DNA from: Asparagopsis taxiformis
Lineage: Eukaryota > Rhodophyta > Florideophyceae > Bonnemaisoniales > Bonnemaisoniaceae
DNA: 36,438 bases
Reading direction: 5' to 3'
Assembly (NCBI GenBank): GCA_030407315.1
Contig: JALQPE010002882.1
Span: 1-36,438 of the forward strand
Made by a program: the position numbers and the translations under genes. Below are positions 30,802-36,438 of the stretch, piece after piece. A model generated the notes under the pieces. It saw only the letters and a list, made by a program, of their open reading frames with translations. It was not told the DNA's origin and made no database searches. Every line of letters begins with the position of its first letter. Position 1 is the first letter of the stretch.

Positions 30802-31431
30802 TCACGAATCTTCGGCAATGCGCATATATTCGAGCACTGCGCGTGCGTCCAAACGATCTTTGGCCAGCGTGGCCACGTCCTCGTCCGACACAGCCACCCG
30901 AGGCAGCACCGCCCACGCGTGGGATAGGGAACTCGCGTCGAGTGCGACCCCGTTGCGGTCGGAGGTTCCGACGGTCCCCGTGGGGACGTCCAACCCCGAC
31001 GAGTCCCGACGGGGAGACTGGGGTGAACCCTCACGACGAGGTTCGCCAGCGCGTGATGCTGCCTCGGCACGACGTAAACGTGCGGCCGCGGCCATCGCAG
31101 CCACTCCACGACCGGAGGGCACGACCTCCGGCACTATCGGTGACTCCGGACTTGAGACAGACGCCGCGGCGTCGCCATCAGCAGGGGCAGCGGCCCCTGC
31201 AGCCTCGACAGGCGCAACGGGAGCCGTCGGGCGTGACGATGAGGCAACGGCCTGCGGAGCAACGGCTTGAACCGCCCCAACGGACGGGGCGGGCGCGACG
31301 GACGCTTCCGTCGCTGGCGGCACACCGACCCTGGCGAGAGAGGGAGCGCCCTGCGAAGGGTTCCTCGCTCCACCTCCAGCAGAGCCGGCGGGCCGCGGAG
31401 TGTTAGCATCGGTGCTACGGGTCGTAACCAT
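30802..31431 (-). CDS. Antisense ORF of the gypsy element, N-terminal part, gag-like start
   Basis: The chosen ATG is at 31431-31429, giving MVTTRSTDANTPRPAGSAGG. The MVTTRS opening is typical of retrotransposon Gag proteins. The frame stays open upstream to 31821, but that part reads as a pyrimidine-rich leader and the 31431 ATG is the first after a TATA-like site at 31650-31641. The 209 codons are Ala/Pro/Ser-rich and disordered, then more ordered (LSHAWAVLPRVAVSDEDVAT). They end at a TGA (30804-30802), after which the same frame stays open for 516 codons. The TGA may be a recent nonsense mutation, a readthrough stop, or removed by splicing. If the upstream frame were used it would add a hydrophobic segment (WVLLAASVLLVLSF). 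Confidence 0.6.
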   Translation of the reverse strand: MVTTRSTDANTPRPAGSAGGGARNPSQGAPSLARVGVPPATEASVAPAPSVGAVQAVAPQAVASSSRPTAPVAPVEAAGAAAPADGDAAASVSSPESPIVPEVVPSGRGVAAMAAAARLRRAEAASRAGEPRREGSPQSPRRDSSGLDVPTGTVGTSDRNGVALDASSLSHAWAVLPRVAVSDEDVATLAKDRLDARAVLEYMRIAEDS

Positions 31432-31630
31432 CGTGGTTACGCTGTACGCAATATTCACGACGAGTGCAACGAGCACAAGGACGAGAGCCACGCGGGCGAG
31501 ACGAAACGAGAGAACGAGGAGAACGGAAGCAGCCAGGAGTACCCAGCGGGGGAAAAGGGAGTGCGGAAAGGAAAGGCAACGGCCTGGATGTCGATGGTGA
31601 GAGGAAGGGTGAGCGACGATCGCTAACACG

Positions 31631-31650
31631 TTAAGCCGCGGCTTAAATAA
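31631..31650 (-). promoter_or_regulatory. Candidate antisense promoter: palindrome plus TATA-like site
   Basis: A perfect 16-bp palindrome TTAAGCCGCGGCTTAA (31631-31646) overlaps TTATTTAAG read on the minus strand (31650-31642), about 210 bp upstream of the antisense ATG. The leader between them is pyrimidine-rich and has no earlier ATG. The place suits a core promoter for the antisense ORF. This is inferred from sequence only. Confidence 0.35.
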
Positions 31651-32030
31651 CCTTCCGACGACCGTTGTCGTAATGCCCGTTGGCAGATTCACGAAATGGC
31701 CGCGGCCTGCGTGCGTATCACGCTGAATCGAAGCACACCCGCGTGGTGGAATTGGACACTGCATTCGACTGCAGGAAACGCCTACGCGGGGCATTGACGG
31801 ACGATGCCGACGGGCGGGCATCGATGATTACGAAAGAGCCGGAGCGCACGCGCGCGCTCCGGCGCCGTGGCGATTCGATCAGCCAACCGGGCCGCGTACG
31901 GTTAAACGAGATTTTTCGGGACAACTGCCACGTCCGCAGTTGTACCCGAAGAGGCGCCACGGCCCCGTGTCTCAGGCGCGTCCTGACGGGCCTCGCGTGG
32001 CCGGGACGTCCACGTGTGGGGGTGGGGCTG
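31651..32030. other. Gene-free stretch before the 3' LTR
   Basis: No sense-strand gene was found. It would form the upstream region of the antisense ORF and the end of the sense internal region. A GC-rich inverted repeat around GCCGGAGCGC...GCGCTCCGGC lies near 31838-31863. Confidence 0.5.
32016..32027 (+). promoter_or_regulatory. Polypurine tract
   Basis: GTGGGGGTGGGG, followed by CTG, sits directly before the 3' LTR start at 32031. This is where the plus-strand primer of reverse transcription is expected. It is G-rich and interrupted by T, so an imperfect tract. Confidence 0.5.
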
Positions 32031-32709
32031 TGTAGTATACGTGGCAATTCCGAAATTGCAAACATTTACGTTTTCCGCGGAATTCGAATTTCGGCGGACA
32101 CGACCGGCGACAGCAATGCACGAACATTGCTGGCGCATGCGCGCGCGCAACCGGCACACGTGTGCAACGAACGTACTGGCAACGGCCAACGGACCAACGG
32201 GTCCCTACGTGTGACCCACAAGGTCCTTTCCCATTCGGGGACGTTACGAGTAGTGTTTACACTGTAAAGCGATGCCATCGTGGCTATATAGGTATTGGCA
32301 TCGTGCCGGGAGGGAAAGGGGACAATTCATCGATCGGGCAACGTGCTCTAGTCTACGACTGACTTCTACGTTACGTATTACGTTTCCGCCTGACGAGGCT
32401 TCGTCTCCGTCGAGCTGCGTACTCCCTACCCATCGCCACACGTGAGGCTGATCGCGTGTAGTGCCTACGGGCTTGGTTGAGAGCGCCTCCGGTGACGTAC
32501 CACCTCGTTCGTTAACGTAGTCCACGCGTGGATCGTTCGTCGTGACGCCGTGTCTACCTGCTAACCTATTCTCTACCCTATCCTTTCTTTGCTACCGAAC
32601 ATACAGTCAAACACCAGCGGGTGGCACTGTTTCGTTGTTCGTTTCGTTTCGTAAGGACAGCGTGTCCGTGGCTCGTACCAGCTACTTTTAGAACTAACGT
32701 TGTTCCACA
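32031..32709 (+). repeat. 3' LTR (679 bp)
   Basis: Same termini as the 5' LTR (TGTAGTATAC...TTGTTCCACA), with TATATA at 32285-32290. Differences from the 5' LTR are ATATTT/ACATTT, GGCACA/GGCGCA, CGCCCG/CGCCG, AGATAC/AGCTAC and CTTCTA/CTTTTA. Identity is about 99%. Confidence 0.95.
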
Positions 32710-32714
32710 ATAAC
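32710..32714. repeat. Target-site duplication ATAAC, right
   Basis: Exact repeat of 19376-19380, marking the right edge of the insertion. Confidence 0.95.
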
Positions 32715-32824
32715 GAGCACCAGATGCAGCGAGAAATCCTATACAGATGACTTCACCTCCAGGAGGTGAAACTTCTACCCTCTTCAGCAGATTCAAGAAA
32801 CGATAGCGGATATTATACGTGTAC

Positions 32825-33135
32825 TACTTTCCCGTGGGTACTATACCCGGCATTATTTTCAGATTCTCAGACCAGGTGCAGTCAACTCATCAGCGTTCTT
32901 GCAGATGGTGGAATGCATCCAATGAGTGGCTGCACCTGTTCTGCGACAGCGAAGATAATACTCACTATTATTTTAACTTCCTAAAGCCAAGTGTAGTGCA
33001 CCCATTAGCTACAGTCAACCGGCGGCCAGCCAATGAGAGTGCTGCACCTGGCGTTTGCCAAGCCGAAGTAATCCCGGTATCATTTTCACTTCCCAAACCA
33101 GGTGCAGTGCTCTCATTGGCTGAGGACTATTCATT
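32825..33135. repeat. Degenerate direct and inverted repeats around CCAGGTGCAGT
   Basis: Three loose direct copies carry the order CCCGG-x-AT-x-ATTTT, then ACCAGGTGCAGT, near 32845-32890, 32955-33005 and 33070-33115. CAGCCAATGAGAGTGCTGCACC (about 33026-33052) is the inverted complement of GGTGCAGTGCTCTCATTGGCTG (about 33100-33121), making a hairpin of about 95 bp. A weaker pair lies at 32874-32940. No gene; the plus ORF here merely follows the repeats. Confidence 0.6.
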
Positions 33136-33605
33136 TCTTGGTTCATGTTGAATACGTACGCACCAGCTTAATGGGTTGAAGCATAATGCTTAAGTATCTG
33201 ACTTGCACCACTGAAAAAGTTTTTGGAGAGTAGTCTAGACATATAATGCTCCTTAGATGCTGATGCAATCTAGGACGCAGAAGGATCTGTCCTTCATTAG
33301 GTATTGACTTTCTATGGAGGAAAATTCCAATTTGTACCTACTTAGCCACTGTGAGTATGAATTTGTCGTATAGAGGTTTTGCTCAACCACAGAAGTGAAT
33401 TGCATTTGGATTATTCCTCTGGACCTGAGTCTAGTGGTCCAGAAACAAACAAATAATATAAATTAGTCTGAACGGATCGTTCACGTTTGATCGATCATCA
33501 TGCTGCAGTAGCGAAATTTATATCTTAGACTTCTCTGTATAGTCGTTCTCGGAATCGTACACGCAATCAAGCTTTTATCCGTTCCTGCCTTCCCTTATCA
33601 CCCCG
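33136..33605. other. Intergenic, no gene seen
   Basis: AT-rich sequence without supportable ORFs. It lies upstream of the right copy of the unnamed gene family and may contain its promoter; no specific element was identified. Confidence 0.45.
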
Positions 33606-34421
33606 ATGCCTCTCCGCAAGAGTTTCAAACCCTAAGTTCGCGCCCCTGCTTGCGTCCGCGCTTTGTCTGGTAGCCCTGGTTACGATAACCCTCTCACTGC
33701 TGAGTTGCAGTTATCAGACAGTCCCAAAGTTGACCAGAAACTGTCTCCCTTGGATTTACACAGTCCTCCTCTTCTCTCATCGTATCAGGGACGGGAGAGT
33801 GCTTGAAATGAAGGAAAGGTTGTTGAAGAAAGGATTCACCGCATCAGTCTCCAGTATCCTCGCCTGTAAAATGCTCCTTCCCAGTCAGGCAGCTCATGTC
33901 CCACCCTCGAAACTGTTTACATCGATGGTGGCCATTAAAGTTGCAGATTTCCATAATTGCTTTCGCGAAGACCCGCAAGGCAATCATACTTATGTTTCTT
34001 CATTCAGGAACATTGATGTGCGTTTGATCAGGCGCCCAGGGACAGAAGAAGTCTCCAATGACCACTTCACACCTATTGAGGTACTCGGGCTGTCCATTCA
34101 AGCAAACACACTCATACAAGATTTTGCCCATGTTTCTTTGGCGGACCGAGTGTGTTCTGAGATCCAACTGTTGTCGACCAAGGACATTCTGGGAGAACTG
34201 AACCGGAAGTGCATTGAGGTTATCATGGACAGTCAGTCATCGATATATCGATATATCGAAACTGGGACACCGAGAAATCAACAAGAACAGGTCTACTGCG
34301 AGAGGCTTCGGGTCTGTAAACATCAAAGCTCTGCAATTCTGGAGTTCCGTACCGAGCATGTTCACGAAGGAAATTCTCGCTGCAGGACAGGAAATAGCTC
34401 TTCGAGAAGGCCCAGACGTCA

Positions 34422-34426
34422 ACGAG
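34422..34426. repeat. Target-site duplication ACGAG, left
   Basis: ACGAG before the solo LTR is repeated at 35082-35086. Confidence 0.9.
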
Positions 34427-35081
34427 TGTGGTAAATGTCTCAGTCGGTGAATTAGCTGGTACGAGTTGCGGACATGCCGTCCTACGAACGAAGGAAACGT
34501 GCCGTGACACCCACTTGTGTTTAACTGTATTAGGATATAAGGTAGAGTAGGTTAGCAGGTAGACACGAGCGTCACGAGGCCAAGTTCCACGTGAGGATGT
34601 ACGCTCCGTCAGCGGAGGTGGCACGTCACTGGAGGCGCTCTCGATCAAGCCCGATGGCGCTACATGCGATCAGCCTCATGTGCGGCAGTGGGTAGAGAGT
34701 GTGCAGCTGAACGTAGACGAGTACCTCGTTAGGTCGAAACGTAAAAGTAGAACTCAGTAATAGACTTTAGCACGATGCCTGTTGGATGCTTGTCCCCGTT
34801 CCAACCGGTACGATGCCAATACCTATTCAGCCACGATGGAATCAAATTACAGTGTAAACGCTGTTAGTAACATCCCTGAATGAGAAAGGACAATGTGGTC
34901 TGCGCGTGTGAACTCGTTGGTCCGGTGGCTGTGTGCCATCTCGTTCGCTGCAAACGTGTGCCGGTCGTGCGCGCACGTACGGCAATGCTTGAGCATTGCT
35001 GTCAACAATTTAGCCTGCCGAAATTTGTATTCCGCGGAAAATCGAAATATTTGCCATTTCGAAATAGCTACTTATACTACA
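34427..35081 (-). mobile_element. Solo LTR of the same gypsy family, inverted and diverged
   Basis: Read on the minus strand it starts TGTAGTATAAG and ends in CCACA, like the complete element's LTR. Matching blocks, seen on the plus strand, include AGCTGGTACGAG near the left end, the GGCGCTCTCGATCAAGCC region, and ATTCCGCGGAAAA followed by GAAATATTTGCCATTTCG near the right end. It is 655 bp against 680 for the intact LTR and clearly diverged, so it is an older insertion or a subfamily member. The perfect 5-bp duplication shows it came from a full element by LTR-LTR recombination. Insertion plus duplication is 660 bp, a multiple of three, so the host frame is kept across it. Confidence 0.9.
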
Positions 35082-35086
35082 ACGAG
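35082..35086. repeat. Target-site duplication ACGAG, right
   Basis: Exact partner of 34422-34426. Confidence 0.9.
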
Positions 35087-35320
35087 GATGTCTTCAAGCA
35101 GTCTGCAGATGTGTATGGATGCAACGTGGAACTCATGTTCATCAGGGACTTCCGTCGTAGCTCGGAGTATGAGCAAAGGTTCAATTTGCTCATCACAGCT
35201 CTCTGGAAGCGCATGAGAGACCTGCGCCAGCTGAGTAGGACTACAAGAGGTTTGGTAATCCTTTCGTGCTTATTTTGCTCGAAGTGGTCAAGATGTCGGA
35301 GCTGGTTGCAGCTCCCAAAT

Positions 35321-35579
35321 CCCAGTAAGCCTTAAAGATGTACCAAAGATGGCCGCATGATGAACCTATGACATGCATGGTGTTCTTCTGATGTACGAAT
35401 AAGGAACATTTGCTCTTCAGCTGATGGCCGCATAGCGATACACCAATGATGGACGGGAGATGTCCATACGCTCATCTCCCGGACGTCAGCGAAGTATCTC
35501 TTGCGTACAGTAGAGCTATCACGTACATCATTGGTTCATCTAAAGCATATCAGGGGTACATATTCCTTTTCTTATAGGG
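35321..35579 (+). mobile_element. 259-bp MITE, copy 3, inside the right gene copy
   Basis: Forward copy with the same length and ends as those at 17501-17759 and 18074-18332, flanked by a perfect AAT duplication (35318-35320 and 35580-35582). Few differences separate it from copy 2 (for example GGACGTCAG against GGACATCAG). The reading frame before it (WLQLPN) continues after it (DGASARTFLLQ) if the element and one AAT are ignored, so it inserted into coding sequence. Confidence 0.85.
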
Positions 35580-36181
35580 AATGATGGAGCCTCCGCTCGG
35601 ACATTTCTACTCCAAGCTCAAGAGCACTGGGTCATGAAAGGAGACTGTTATTGCGAAGAGTATTGCTGACGCTCTCTTCTACTGTAGTGACGTCGAAAAA
35701 AGTGGTACGAAGCATGATCTCGTCTCCGATGCAATATTCGAGCAGCTTCGCTTTTCCACGGGTGTTGTGGACATGGAAGAAGTGCAAAGGGTCGTCGATG
35801 AAGGTGCGAAGACGAGTAATTCGAGGGACTCAATCGCAGATAACGTCGGATCGCCTGCAGGAGACGACCCAAATCTTTCATATTCTGTTTCTCTGAAGGA
35901 CACAATGGAGACTGTCCACCAGGTTGGTCCATACAACACTACACCAGATGAGCAGCCACCTCCTGCCATCTGAAGATGTGCCGAAGCCATCTATGCCATC
36001 ATCAGATGCGCCTTCTCAGGAAATTCCTGATGGCAAGGCGACAAATTATGAGAAACCACTTCCTTCTGCTGCTTCTGCACCTTCTTTCCCTTCTTTTTCC
36101 GCCCAAGAAACTCTTTTTAGCACCTCGAAAAGTTCTGAGAAGGAAAAGTCGCCCAGTGAAGCAGAAGGCTGTATGCCCTAG

Positions 36182-36438
36182 GATCGTCGACTTAGGGCTG
36201 GGACACAAGTTGATGAAATAAACCGACCTAAAGAGGGGTTAGCAAATTTGCTCATCTTCGAATGATACTTCCGAGTCGGTGAAATCGTAAAACTGTTAAT
36301 CAGCGACATCAGACTAAAGTCCGCCGAAGAGAGGACAGAAGGAAACAAAGGAGCCCTTATGCTGAAGGAAACCAAGATAAGTCGGAATCAATTCGTCCTC
36401 ATCCGTGATCCTATCATCGCAAGCCTTCTAGACCGACA
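36182..36438. other. Downstream flank of the right gene copy, no gene seen
   Basis: An AATAAA at 36217-36222 lies 36 bases after the stop codon and could be the poly(A) signal of the relic gene. Short ORFs on either strand show no recognisable feature. Confidence 0.4.

Larger units (their letters stand above)
19381..32709 (+). mobile_element. Complete Ty3/gypsy (chromovirus-type) LTR retrotransposon, 13.3 kb
   Basis: The element has two near-identical LTRs, a TGG-starting primer site, gag, pol ending in a chromodomain, a purine tract and a 5-bp target duplication. The domain order PR-RT-RNase H-integrase-chromodomain defines Ty3/gypsy and, with the chromodomain, a chromovirus type. At 13,329 bp it is about twice the usual size because of about 2.1 kb without a gene after pol, an antisense reading frame of about 2.2 kb, and about 0.6 kb before the 3' LTR. 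Four substitutions and one indel between the LTRs mean the insertion is young. It is richer in GC and in ACGT/AACG words than its flanks. The interior still has a frame change in gag and an in-frame stop in the antisense ORF, which may be mutations or recoding. Confidence 0.95.
33606..36181 (+). pseudogene. Decayed gene of an uncharacterised family (right copy), interrupted by a solo LTR and a MITE
   Basis: Likely start ATG 33606 (MPLRKSFKP, then an in-frame TAA). Next are frames with GRVLEMKERLLKKGFTASV (about 33800), TPIEVLGLSIQANTLIQD (about 34070), LADRVCSEIQLLSTKDIL and LQFWSSVPSMFTKEILAAGQ (about 34345). A solo LTR splits it at 34422. After the LTR, in the same frame, are DVFKQSADVYGCNVELMF and LLITALWKRMRDLRQL. 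A MITE interrupts again at 35321, then LVSDAIFEQLRFSTG, MEEVQRVVDEGAKTSNS and a Ser/Pro/Glu-rich tail to TAG 36181. Without the insertions the gene would be about 550 codons. Blocks match the left-end relic in order. Additional frame changes near 33790, 34260 and 35640 show decay beyond the insertions. AATAAA at 36217-36222 is a possible poly(A) signal. Function unknown. Confidence 0.55.

Noticed and set aside
30818..31406. Plus-strand ORFs opposite the antisense ORF
   Set aside because: They are short, overlapping and low-complexity (Arg/Ala/Pro), while the minus frame is longer and shows segment structure. They were treated as shadows.
1..36438. tRNA or rRNA genes
   Set aside because: No cloverleaf with the conserved GGTTCRANYCC-like box or rRNA signature was noticed by eye. 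A covariance search could not be run.

Overview
The window reads as eukaryotic nuclear DNA that is mostly transposable elements and their relics. It contains a complete Ty3/gypsy LTR retrotransposon with a C-terminal chromodomain, a solo LTR of the same family, three copies of a 259-bp MITE, several palindromic repeat arrays, a decayed DDE transposase gene, and gene relics broken by stops and frameshifts. No bacterial features, tRNA, rRNA or CRISPR array were recognised. The host is uncertain. The mix would suit an alga or another protist (a red seaweed would be my weak guess), but this is inferred from style only.

Layout: 1-1816 (-) is a decayed copy of an uncharacterised gene family with a possible ParB-like DGxHR motif. 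2551-3110 is an array of palindromic units. 3752-7031 (-) is a frameshifted CACTA/Plavaka-like transposase relic. 7.0-9.96 kb holds a foldback repeat and a 35-bp palindromic tandem array inside a CACTA-like element. 10.2-10.9 kb is a 172-bp tandem repeat. 10.98-11.4 kb is a second cluster of the palindromic unit. 12.0-15.0 kb holds a possible importin-13/transportin-3-like relic. 15.5-18.7 kb carries dispersed ACTGT-type palindromes, a Myb/SANT-like relic, two MITE copies and a 101-nt hairpin. 18.8-19.3 kb is another relic ORF.

19381-32709 is the centrepiece, a 13.3-kb gypsy element. Its LTRs are 680 and 679 bp and differ by four substitutions and one indel. It is flanked by a perfect 5-bp duplication (ATAAC). 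It encodes gag with a CCHC knuckle and pol with PR-RT-RH-IN-chromodomain. Between pol and the 3' LTR lies a large reading frame on the opposite strand, split by a single in-frame TGA. It has its own upstream TATA-like site and a gag-like N-terminus.

33606-36181 (+) is a second copy of the same uncharacterised gene family as the left-end relic, and the two align along their lengths. It is interrupted by a solo gypsy LTR (34427-35081, duplication ACGAG) and by a 259-bp MITE (35321-35579, duplication AAT). The most noteworthy signals are the antisense ORF of the gypsy element, the paired relics of the unnamed family, and the palindrome-based repeat families.
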